Positions 1 to 6,537 of a stretch of DNA of 6,562 nucleotides are shown here, piece after piece. The notes under the pieces are model-generated. The model saw only the letters and a program-made list of their open reading frames with translations. It searched no databases and was not told where the DNA came from. The translations under genes and the position numbers were made by a program. Numbering within the stretch: position 1 is the stretch's first letter; every line of letters begins with the position of its first letter. Source of the stretch: Thermoplasmatota archaeon (GTDB lineage: Archaea > Thermoplasmatota > Penumbrarchaeia > Penumbrarchaeales > Penumbrarchaeaceae); assembly GCA_030600725.1 (NCBI GenBank), contig JAUVLN010000122.1:1-6562 (forward strand). The letters run 5' to 3'.

Positions 1-3000
1 ACTGCCTCGGGTCCGAATTGTCCCAGTATATTCGATCTTTTCAGATCCCGGATGAACTCGGTTAGGCCATCCCCCTTCAAACCGCTGGTTTCGGAGATGA
101 TCGATCGCGATACCGTTTTTCTGCTCTTGAGAAGGGACAGCAGCTCATCAGGGATATCTGGAGGGCGTTGGGATAGGAGGGTGAAGACCCGAGCCCATTT
201 GGGATGTCCTGCCCTTCTTTCTCCATAGGCGTAATATGGGACCACAGCCCCTCCTTTCACGGCCGACCTGAGATCCGAAAACCTGATCCTGTCGGACCTC
301 AGCAGTATCTCCAAGGGGCTTGTAAAAAAAGGTACTGATCTCAGGATAGAGGACGCCCCCATCCCCTTGGGCATGTCCGATCTCATCCTGAACATCATGA
401 TATCCTTTAACTTGAGTGGGAAGGTGCCACCTTCGATCTCATTTGGCAGTGGGATGTATTTGTTCGATCCTCCTGCCTCAACCTCTATCAGTTCTCCCCT
501 TTCCGCCATGTCCATTAGCTCATCCTCGGCTTCTGTTATCGAGATCCCGTTCTCCTTTGCGATATCGAAGGGGTCGATGATCTGATCGATCATACCCGAG
601 ATCAGTGCGAGAGTAGTATCACTGAATTTGAGATCATGCCTCTTGAGAACCAGGGGTTCCTGATCCGATGTGTCCTCCGATCCGGTTTCACCGTCTGAGG
701 AGGGAAGACATGGTTTCTCCATGATCTCCCCCTTCCATCCTCTGATGATCCCGGAGCCTATGATGTTGGGTATTGCCGACCTGGGAAGAATTCGGAGTTC
801 TATTCCCTTCCCCAGCTCCTTCACAATATCCTCTGCGGACTTGAGATCCACCTTCTCCATCAGAACCTCCTTCACGGCCTCATCGCCCAGAAGTAGGAGT
901 CCGGTCAGCGGATCGTTGTGATCTCTTGTCCTATCCTTTTCGTACCATGTCCTTTTCAATAGATCGATAAGCCTCTCGACCCGTTTTCTTCTGTAGATCG
1001 GACTGGTTTCCTTGCCCCTGAACCTGTTGAGAACAAGCAGTGATTTCATCAGGCAGTGGGTGAACCTGGACCTGAACATGCTGGAAGTGAAGATCAATCT
1101 CAGTGCGAGGTCGTGGAACTGGTCACCTCCGAAAGCCTGTATTATCTCCTGTTCTTTCAGTGGAGTGGGAGAGGAGACGGCAAAGCCATCGTCACCTGCG
1201 ACATAATCCACCCTCGCACCGATGTTCCTGCGGATTCCATACGCCAATACACGCCCCAACGGCTCAGTGATCTTACGTCCCAGTGGAATATGGAAGATGT
1301 AGATCGATCGCCCCCTGCGTGCTTTCACCTGTTCGACAGGGATCCTGTTATTGGTAGGTACCAGAGAGCCTTCTTTCTGGTGATCGAGCAGGCCCCCCAG
1401 GATATCCAAACCCGGATCGTCTATCGTTAGCTCTATCCCGCCCTCCTGATCGACCGTCCATGAATTGATATCGTTTTTATATATGTCGTAGATCCTCCTT
1501 CCGACATTCAAGGGTCTGGATCTTACCTCGCCGGTCCAGGAGGGCACTGTGGGGGCAGCATCCGGATCTTCACTGACCAGTATCTTGGACCCTGTGAAGG
1601 ATTTCACCCTGTAGGATCTGGAGCCGAGCAGGATGACATCCCCCTCGTACAATGCTTCACCGAAATTCCGGGATAGGTCACCTATCCTCTTTTTCGACCT
1701 TTCATCCATCACCCAGTATTTGTTCTCCTTCGGAATGGTCCCACAGTTAAGGTAGAAAGCCTGTCTCGTCCCCCTTCTTGGCTTGTATCTGCCATCCGGA
1801 CCTTTCCACATCCTTGGTGGAGGTTGATATGACATTCGAAGCCTTTCGGATAGGAGGGATAGAACGGCCCTCACATCCTTCATCCGTACCTCTTTGTACG
1901 GGAAGGCGCGTTTGGATATGTGGAACAGCTCTTTATCATTGATGCCCTCTTCCGATATCGATAGTCCGATCGCGAATTGGCCGAGGACATCCATGGGTCC
2001 CTTCGGGGATATCAAGGGGTCCAGATCACCTCTCTTGGCCGCGTTCACGGTAGCTATGGATTCGATGAGGTCCGATCCGTTGGTGGGATAGATAACTCCT
2101 ATCGAGGTTTCCCCCATCCCATGACCGGACCTACCGAAGCGCTGCAGCATTCGGGATGGGTCCTTCGGAGAGGATATCTGATACACCTCCTTTACACGGC
2201 CGATATCTATGCCAAGCTCCAGTGAGGTGGATGATATTACCCCATCAAGATCGCCCCTCTTCAAGCCCTCCTCGGCCTCTCTTCTAACATCCACGCCGAG
2301 GGACCCGTGATGCGGGGCAACAGCCCGTTCCTCGTTTTGGATAAGGGAATAAGCCATCTCCTCGGCTCGAGCCCTTGTATTGTGGAAAACGACGATGGCC
2401 CCGTCCTTCCTCTCCAGAACCCTTCCAATATCCTCTGTGATACGCTGATGAATATCTGGATCATCCTCCCAACCGCGCATCATGGTTTTGATCCTGACCT
2501 TCATCCTTTTATCACCGGATCTGTGTACTATGGTTACAGGTCTTGCTTTTCCCTTTTCATCCTGGCCTCCGACATATCTAGCTGCCCTTGATATGGGCTT
2601 TATCGTCGCTGAAAGGCCCACGCGTACAGGTGAGGGCAGGCCTCCGGATGTGATCAGGTCATTCAACTGTTCCAGGTTCAATGATAGCAGCGCACCGCGC
2701 TTTGAGCTCACCATCTCGTGAACCTCATCTACTATCACATACCTGACATCCCGGAGTATCTCTCTCGCCTTCGAACAAAGCATCAACAGTAGATTCTCAG
2801 GTGTTGTGACGATGAGGTCCGGTGGGTGTTTGAGCATCCTTCGTCTCTCGCTCTGGGGTACATCACCCGTCCTTAACCCTATCTGGAGTTTAGAGGAGTT
2901 TTGATCTGGTGTAGCCCTTCTTCCCCTTCCCCTAACATCGGATTTTCCGGGAATCTCTCCGATGCCCGATGAGAGTTTGGTCAGGGAATTAACAATATCA

Positions 3001-3278
3001 ACACCCATTGCCTTCATCGGGGATATGTACAGGATCACAACGTTTTCCCTCTTACACCTGCCCGATACTATGGAATCGATACCAGGTAGGACGGCAGAAA
3101 GGGTCTTGCCAGTACCCGTTGGGGACGCCACAAGAACATTTTCACCTCTTTTTATCGCATCCCAGGCCTCTTCCTGGAGCTGGGTTGGCCTACCTATGTT
3201 CTCCTGGAACCAATTTGATATTCGTGGGTCATAACCCTTAAGGGTCTGCTGATCGATCCCGTGTTTATCTTCAGGCAT
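1..3278 (-). CDS. lhr: Lhr-type superfamily 2 DNA helicase, partial (3' end beyond the window)
   Basis: The gene encodes an ATP-dependent DNA helicase of the Lhr (large helicase-related) family, cytoplasmic, which translocates 3'-5' and is linked to DNA repair and recombination. The 1092 codons visible are uninterrupted and lack a stop. Motifs seen: Walker A SPTGTGKT (residues 52-59), Ia YISPMKAM (84-91), the Lhr signature RTGDVPQSERRRML (136-149), Ib TPENLL (159-164), Walker B DEVHE (184-188), LSAT (222-225), HHGSL (323-327), STSLELGIDIG (350-360) and QRFGRSGH (379-386). An Lhr winged helix follows (about 425-485), then the DEAD_assoc-type region: NCGTIP (511-516), PTVPSWTGE (576-584), HIPLGRKITEPLGRVLAY (663-680). 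The canonical core appears to end near residue 850. An acidic linker (about 859-875) leads to at least 215 further residues, starting with a possible winged helix (about 900-940). The ATG at 3278 is well fixed because an in-frame TAA lies at 3288-3290; the only other choice is TTG at 3284. A weak SD-like AGGTTGA precedes it. Family assignment is very secure; the function of the C-terminal part is unknown. Confidence 0.95.
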   Translation of the reverse strand, partial: MPEDKHGIDQQTLKGYDPRISNWFQENIGRPTQLQEEAWDAIKRGENVLVASPTGTGKTLSAVLPGIDSIVSGRCKRENVVILYISPMKAMGVDIVNSLTKLSSGIGEIPGKSDVRGRGRRATPDQNSSKLQIGLRTGDVPQSERRRMLKHPPDLIVTTPENLLLMLCSKAREILRDVRYVIVDEVHEMVSSKRGALLSLNLEQLNDLITSGGLPSPVRVGLSATIKPISRAARYVGGQDEKGKARPVTIVHRSGDKRMKVRIKTMMRGWEDDPDIHQRITEDIGRVLERKDGAIVVFHNTRARAEEMAYSLIQNEERAVAPHHGSLGVDVRREAEEGLKRGDLDGVISSTSLELGIDIGRVKEVYQISSPKDPSRMLQRFGRSGHGMGETSIGVIYPTNGSDLIESIATVNAAKRGDLDPLISPKGPMDVLGQFAIGLSISEEGINDKELFHISKRAFPYKEVRMKDVRAVLSLLSERLRMSYQPPPRMWKGPDGRYKPRRGTRQAFYLNCGTIPKENKYWVMDERSKKRIGDLSRNFGEALYEGDVILLGSRSYRVKSFTGSKILVSEDPDAAPTVPSWTGEVRSRPLNVGRRIYDIYKNDINSWTVDQEGGIELTIDDPGLDILGGLLDHQKEGSLVPTNNRIPVEQVKARRGRSIYIFHIPLGRKITEPLGRVLAYGIRRNIGARVDYVAGDDGFAVSSPTPLKEQEIIQAFGGDQFHDLALRLIFTSSMFRSRFTHCLMKSLLVLNRFRGKETSPIYRRKRVERLIDLLKRTWYEKDRTRDHNDPLTGLLLLGDEAVKEVLMEKVDLKSAEDIVKELGKGIELRILPRSAIPNIIGSGIIRGWKGEIMEKPCLPSSDGETGSEDTSDQEPLVLKRHDLKFSDTTLALISGMIDQIIDPFDIAKENGISITEAEDELMDMAERGELIEVEAGGSNKYIPLPNEIEGGTFPLKLKDIMMFRMRSDMPKGMGASSILRSVPFFTSPLEILLRSDRIRFSDLRSAVKGGAVVPYYAYGERRAGHPKWARVFTLLSQRPPDIPDELLSLLKSRKTVSRSIISETSGLKGDGLTEFIRDLKRSNILGQFGPEA

Positions 3279-3284
3279 GTTCAA

Positions 3285-3318
3285 CCTTTATCCTATTAAA
3301 ACAGTTCCGATAGGAAGG
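3285..3318 (-). repeat. Imperfect inverted repeat over the lhr leader and Shine-Dalgarno region
   Basis: TCCTAT (3291-3296) and ATAGGA (3310-3315) are perfect 6-base inverted arms around a 13-base spacer. The arms extend outward, after a 3-base bulge (3288-3290), by CCT (3285-3287) pairing with AGG (3316-3318). In the lhr transcript the outer pair would include the AGG of its Shine-Dalgarno-like sequence, so the structure might limit translation; equally it could be a DNA operator. This is a modest repeat that could arise by chance, and if transcription starts near 3300 the full hairpin would not be in the RNA. Confidence 0.3.
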
Positions 3319-3410
3319 GCACCATAATATGCTTTTGGGTTCAGATCACCGAAGAATGATTTATCAATATGCTTGACGATAAAGGCCCAGATCATGCCGG
3401 GTCAGCAATT

Positions 3411-3415
3411 GGTGA
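3411..3415 (+). promoter_or_regulatory. Shine-Dalgarno site deciding the start of the CPBP protease gene
   Basis: GGTGA sits five bases before the ATG at 3421, the same motif core and spacing as the site in front of the carbonic anhydrase-like gene. It favours ATG 3421 over the upstream in-frame TTG at 3373 and ATG at 3394. AAAGG at 3382-3386 could serve ATG 3394 instead, so the choice is probable but not certain. Confidence 0.5.
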
Positions 3416-3420
3416 AGATG

Positions 3421-5937
3421 ATGTCTGTTCGGATCGGGAAACCATTCAACTGGGTGAAAGGTTGGGCCTCCTCGGCCGTCATCACCTTCTGCGTATTGAC
3501 CCTTCTTGCGTTCAATTTGATCGCATTGGGGCTGTCGGTTCCCAAGGTGATCGATGCAGCTCCAAGGGAATATGGGTCGGGACTTGAGGGTTCCCTCTAT
3601 CTACCTTACGTGCCGGACTCAACCGAAGAGATGGAGATCTTTATTGAAGAGAATGTTACAGAGGGTGAGCCTTTTCGATTTTCCATGACCTTTCCCGATG
3701 CTAGAATACCTTACGGCCAGCCACATCTAGAGCTTACAAATGGAAGTTCGAAACACTCATATCTATTGGGGGCAGGGTATGCGGAGGACGGCAAATATCG
3801 ATTATCTTTACTGGTTCCCGGATTGCCATATTCGGGATTCTGGGATCTAAGGTTGATCCTGTCCGTTGGGGGTCCTTCCAATCCGCATGTCCAGGCGTTG
3901 GATATCGGGTCGGTCCCGATCTTGAGAGGTTCTGGTGAAAGACCGATAATAATGCCCGACCTCGATGGGTACCTGACATTCAACGGATCGGTGTCATTTA
4001 CCAGATTCGGTGGACCGGGGGGTGGGGATATCTGGTTTCAGGTGGACGGAGGAGGTATCGAACCGATGTTATCCACCGATGAAGGATATCGCGTCGCGAT
4101 CGGTCGGCCTGGAGTTGGATGGCATCAGGGGAGGGTGATCTGGGATCCCGAAAATATCACCAATGGTCATGATTTCCTGTTCAGGGAGGCCGATCCCGAT
4201 CCGGGTTATGATGAGATCGACATCGCATTTGAAAGGGCGGTCCGGGGTGAAGATGAGCTATACGGTCAAAAACACGAACGGGTGGTGTTTGTTAAAGGCG
4301 ATCCCATTCAACTTTTCGAGTCAACCTATTACATGGTTAACATTTCCCTGTTTGAAGAACCGGGTGGAAACTTGAGCGGTATATCCTCCGATCTAATTCC
4401 TTATGCTACTGCACCCATGATGACGATCGGTTACGAGGATGTCCTTATCCCACTACAGCTTATCTCCGGTGACTCTAACTACGGGGGAATTATTCCAATC
4501 AACACCGACGAGGTCGAGATCTCCATTATCTTGAAGTGCAGCGGCCGATCGTCCAACTCATCCCACATGGAGGTCCCGGTCGTCCTGATGAAGGACCACG
4601 CACCATCCCTTGAGATCGAACCGGACCCCTATCTTTTTCCATACGAGAGTGTGGATCGTAGATTGACCATCTCCCCGGGATTGGCCATATCCTATGGAAG
4701 GAGATTCGCCGAGGACCCTATTGTGTTATTGTCCTCCGAGAAGCTGGATCTCACCAGTTCTGAGAGTTCTGAAGGGGTCAAGTGGAGTGTCGTTCTATCG
4801 GATGATTGTATGAAGGATGGAGGTGCACTCTCCCTTGAGGCCCGCACAGAATATTCCGTTATTACCTGTGTTCTACTGATATTCCCTTTTCCTCCATTTC
4901 TCATCGGTATTCCTCCTTTGTTCATCGGTTGGTCCCTGGTGGGTTGGTTCCTGCTGACCTCTGTTATTATTGTGTGGGCGTCGATTACATTGATCCTCAG
5001 GAATAGGCCGTTTTTTCGAAAGGGGTCTCCAGAACCGGGTGATCTGGAGAATGCCCTATCGAATTGGGGTCCGGTGGAGACCTCACGGGTATTCTCAGCG
5101 GTGATCTTCTTCAGCATTGCGGTCTATTTTCTGTTCCAGATGCTTGAGCAGCCCACTCCAACTCCTACATTGCTATCCTCCAGCGTCCCGGTCTGGATAA
5201 GGTTGATCAGCCTGGCTGAGGCATCGGTTTGGGAGGAGTTCTCCGGAAGGCTTCTTCTCATGGGTCTGCCCCTTGCAATCATTCGTGGGATTCAATCAAA
5301 AAGGTTTTTCGATCCTCGACAATTACTGGGAGGATCCGGGAATTTCGGAAGAAGTGAGGTCGGCCTGATCATCATTTCTGCCCTATCCTTTGGAATGGCC
5401 CATCTTGGATGGGGGCCATGGAAGGTAGTGCCGACCTTCGTCTCGGGATTGTTGTTCGGTTATCTATTTGTGAAGGTCGGCCTTCACGCAACTGTCGTGA
5501 TGCATTTTCTCATTGATTATCTGGGTTTTATTGAAGAGCTTGCTGGGTTCGGTGGAACTATCTCCACTCTCATCATTCTTTTCCTGGGCCTTGTCGGATG
5601 TCTGCTACTTGGAGATTATCTTTTCAGGGGGACTGGAACAATATCCCGGATGATCATAAAAAAGACCCTTCCACCTTACTTCTTCCTGATCTTTCATTCC
5701 TTTTTATCCCTTCTACTGGCTTATCTACTGTTCCGGGTAAGAGGGATGGATGCCGTGGTGGTTTTCATCGCATCAGTACCATTAATGGATATTGCTGGCT
5801 TTATCATTCATAAAAATGGGATTTTCGACATCGGGAAAGGTATCGTTTATTTCTCATCCCTGATAACAACGGCCCTGGGTCCGATAGGTACGGCCTGGAT
5901 ATATTCATCGCAGGATGATCATGATCGCCCCTTATAA
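3421..5937 (+). CDS. CPBP/Rce1-type intramembrane protease with large N-terminal extracytoplasmic domain
   Basis: The protein is a polytopic membrane protein of the CPBP (CAAX protease and bacteriocin-processing, Abi) family, the glutamic intramembrane proteases that include Rce1. Numbered from ATG 3421 (838 residues), an N-terminal hydrophobic anchor or signal covers about 16-40. A polar, beta-rich region without cysteine clusters follows (about 43-478), with several N-X-S/T sequons. Hydrophobic segments lie at about 479-526, then a short charged loop, then a multi-span C-terminal domain. The CPBP motifs are intact: EEFSGR (605-610, EExxxR), FGMAH (657-661, FxxxH) and HFLID (695-699, HxxxD). 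Four further hydrophobic stretches follow to about 827, and the tail is charged. Typical CPBP proteins are only about 200-350 residues. The substrate is unknown: family roles include CAAX processing, bacteriocin immunity and peptide maturation. The ectodomain may bind a substrate or envelope partner (inference). Alternative starts are TTG 3373 (854 residues), ATG 3394 and ATG 3418; an in-frame TAA at 3325-3327 bounds the N-terminus. It overlaps the next gene by 19 bases, tail to tail. Confidence 0.88.
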   Translation: MSVRIGKPFNWVKGWASSAVITFCVLTLLAFNLIALGLSVPKVIDAAPREYGSGLEGSLYLPYVPDSTEEMEIFIEENVTEGEPFRFSMTFPDARIPYGQPHLELTNGSSKHSYLLGAGYAEDGKYRLSLLVPGLPYSGFWDLRLILSVGGPSNPHVQALDIGSVPILRGSGERPIIMPDLDGYLTFNGSVSFTRFGGPGGGDIWFQVDGGGIEPMLSTDEGYRVAIGRPGVGWHQGRVIWDPENITNGHDFLFREADPDPGYDEIDIAFERAVRGEDELYGQKHERVVFVKGDPIQLFESTYYMVNISLFEEPGGNLSGISSDLIPYATAPMMTIGYEDVLIPLQLISGDSNYGGIIPINTDEVEISIILKCSGRSSNSSHMEVPVVLMKDHAPSLEIEPDPYLFPYESVDRRLTISPGLAISYGRRFAEDPIVLLSSEKLDLTSSESSEGVKWSVVLSDDCMKDGGALSLEARTEYSVITCVLLIFPFPPFLIGIPPLFIGWSLVGWFLLTSVIIVWASITLILRNRPFFRKGSPEPGDLENALSNWGPVETSRVFSAVIFFSIAVYFLFQMLEQPTPTPTLLSSSVPVWIRLISLAEASVWEEFSGRLLLMGLPLAIIRGIQSKRFFDPRQLLGGSGNFGRSEVGLIIISALSFGMAHLGWGPWKVVPTFVSGLLFGYLFVKVGLHATVVMHFLIDYLGFIEELAGFGGTISTLIILFLGLVGCLLLGDYLFRGTGTISRMIIKKTLPPYFFLIFHSFLSLLLAYLLFRVRGMDAVVVFIASVPLMDIAGFIIHKNGIFDIGKGIVYFSSLITTALGPIGTAWIYSSQDDHDRPL

Positions 5938-6440
5938 TATGGAAAGGCATCCTTTCGATGCCTATCTGCAATCTTCACATAAATACCTGCATTTTCCAGC
6001 GCCATATCCTCGAATTTCGGGTCGGTCTTCCTGACCTTGCCGGGAACCCCAAGGACCATGCTATGTGGTGGGATATCACTGTTTGGTGGAACGACCGCAC
6101 CCGCTCCGATTATACAGCCGTCCCCGATCACCGCCCCATTCAGGATGGTCGATCTGATGCCGATAATGCATCTATTTCCAACTGTGCATCCATGAACGAT
6201 CGCGCCGTGTCCAATGGTGACATCATCCCCTATCGACACCGGATAGTTCGAGTCAACATGTATGATAACCCCATCCTGGACGCTTGTCCTGTTTCCGATC
6301 CTGATGGAGTTCTCATCCCCCCTGATAACCGCATAAAGCCATACGGAGGATCCATTTCCGATCCACACATCCCCGATAATTCTGGAATCCGGATGTACAA
6401 AACACCCTTTGGACACATTCGGCTCCTTTACGATGAACAT
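5919..6440 (-). CDS. Gamma-class carbonic anhydrase-like protein (left-handed beta-helix)
   Basis: This 173-residue cytoplasmic protein belongs to the gamma carbonic anhydrase/CamH/YrdA/PaaY group of hexapeptide-repeat trimers, which bind a metal between subunits and in several members hydrate CO2 to bicarbonate. Visible repeats run from about residue 14 to 135, for example IIGDVWIGNGSSVW and NGAVIGDGCIIGAGAVV. The expected metal ligands are present as His61 (IIHV), His78 and His83 (IGHGAIVHG). Arg40, Asp42 and Glu43 (IRGDEN) and Gln55 (VQDG) match the Cam residues Arg59, Asp61, Glu62 and Gln75. The Cam acidic loop, which carries Glu84, is absent, as in CamH-type proteins. A C-terminal helix covers about 143-163. 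The ATG at 6440 is chosen because AGGTGA lies five bases upstream and family members begin shortly before this first repeat. An in-frame TTG at 6503 would add 21 residues with no family similarity. Enzyme activity is plausible, but many homologues have other or untested roles. Confidence 0.93.
   Translation of the reverse strand: MFIVKEPNVSKGCFVHPDSRIIGDVWIGNGSSVWLYAVIRGDENSIRIGNRTSVQDGVIIHVDSNYPVSIGDDVTIGHGAIVHGCTVGNRCIIGIRSTILNGAVIGDGCIIGAGAVVPPNSDIPPHSMVLGVPGKVRKTDPKFEDMALENAGIYVKIADRHRKDAFPYYKGRS
5945..5963 (+). other. Perfect 7-base-pair hairpin just after the protease stop codon
   Basis: AGGCATC and GATGCCT are perfect inverted arms around a 5-base CTTTC loop, beginning eight bases after the plus-strand stop. 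No U-rich tract follows on the plus strand, so it is not a standard terminator; it could define or protect the 3' end of the protease mRNA. The same bases encode the C-terminal end of the opposing carbonic anhydrase-like protein, so coding constraint may explain them. Confidence 0.35.
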
Positions 6441-6445
6441 CTCAC

Positions 6446-6451
6446 TCACCT
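6446..6451 (-). promoter_or_regulatory. Shine-Dalgarno site for the carbonic anhydrase-like gene
   Basis: On the minus strand AGGTGA is followed by five bases and then ATG 6440. It matches the complement of the archaeal 16S rRNA 3' end and decides the start against the upstream TTG at 6503. Confidence 0.7.
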
Positions 6452-6471
6452 TACATGTGGTTAGATTGCTT

Positions 6472-6490
6472 GGGTATTTGAATATATCCC
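6472..6490 (-). promoter_or_regulatory. Proximal TATA-like promoter element for the carbonic anhydrase-like gene
   Basis: The minus strand reads GGGATATATTCAAATACCC. Taking ATATAT as the TATA core, the usual archaeal spacing of about 25 bases puts the transcript start near 6459. That leaves a short leader containing the Shine-Dalgarno site at 6446-6451. The outer GGG/CCC bases are also inverted, so the box lies inside a short palindrome-like frame. The call rests on position and composition only. Confidence 0.4.
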
Positions 6491-6524
6491 AGGGATTTCC
6501 CAATTAAAATGCGATTTATGAAAA

Positions 6525-6537
6525 CTATTATATATTT
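6525..6537. promoter_or_regulatory. Distal TATA-like element, usable in either direction
   Basis: The minus strand reads AAATATATAATAG, the most A/T-rich and most TATA-like site in the window. For the carbonic anhydrase-like gene it would start RNA near 6505, giving a leader of about 65 bases, or a leaderless message if the TTG at 6503 were used. On the plus strand it would start RNA near 6557, serving a gene beyond the right edge. The rest of 6491-6562 is A/T-rich and shows no gene. Confidence 0.4.

Larger units (their letters stand above)
3279..3420. promoter_or_regulatory. Divergent intergenic region between lhr and the CPBP protease gene
   Basis: This 142-base stretch separates two divergent genes and should hold both promoters. 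A nearly self-complementary CATAATATG (3323-3331) could act as a TATA element on either strand; on the minus strand it would put the lhr transcript start near 3300, with a leader of about 25 bases. A second A/T-rich element, ATTTATCAATAT (3359-3370), lies at a suitable distance for a plus-strand start near 3390, about 30 bases before the chosen ATG of the membrane protease. Neither is a perfect archaeal TATA consensus and no clear BRE is visible, so the assignments are inferred from spacing and base composition. No small gene or RNA gene is seen here. Confidence 0.4.

Noticed and set aside
324..330. A run of seven A (T7 on the lhr coding strand) as a frameshift or premature U-tract terminator
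   Set aside because: The lhr frame reads sensibly on both sides (VPFFTS then PLEILL) and runs on to the window edge without a stop, so there is no sign of a frame break. U-tract termination cannot be judged from sequence alone inside an actively translated gene.
1056..1430. A plus-strand reading frame of 124 codons within the lhr region
   Set aside because: It lies opposite the uninterrupted lhr frame, which carries full family motifs; the plus-strand product is low-complexity, has no recognisable motif and no Shine-Dalgarno site. The other plus-strand frames between 367 and 3241 fail for the same reason.
3373..3420. Sixteen extra N-terminal residues of the protease from TTG 3373
   Set aside because: The TTG has no good Shine-Dalgarno site, while GGTGA precedes ATG 3421 at the same spacing as in the neighbouring gene. 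The longer form is kept as an alternative, not as the main call.
4692..5117. A minus-strand reading frame of 141 codons within the protease gene
   Set aside because: It lies opposite a continuous membrane-protein frame, its product shows no hydrophobic or domain pattern, and it has no upstream ribosome site.
5958..6464. A plus-strand reading frame of 168 codons opposite the carbonic anhydrase-like gene
   Set aside because: It is an antisense shadow of regular hexapeptide-repeat codons; the minus-strand frame has all metal ligands and a good Shine-Dalgarno site.
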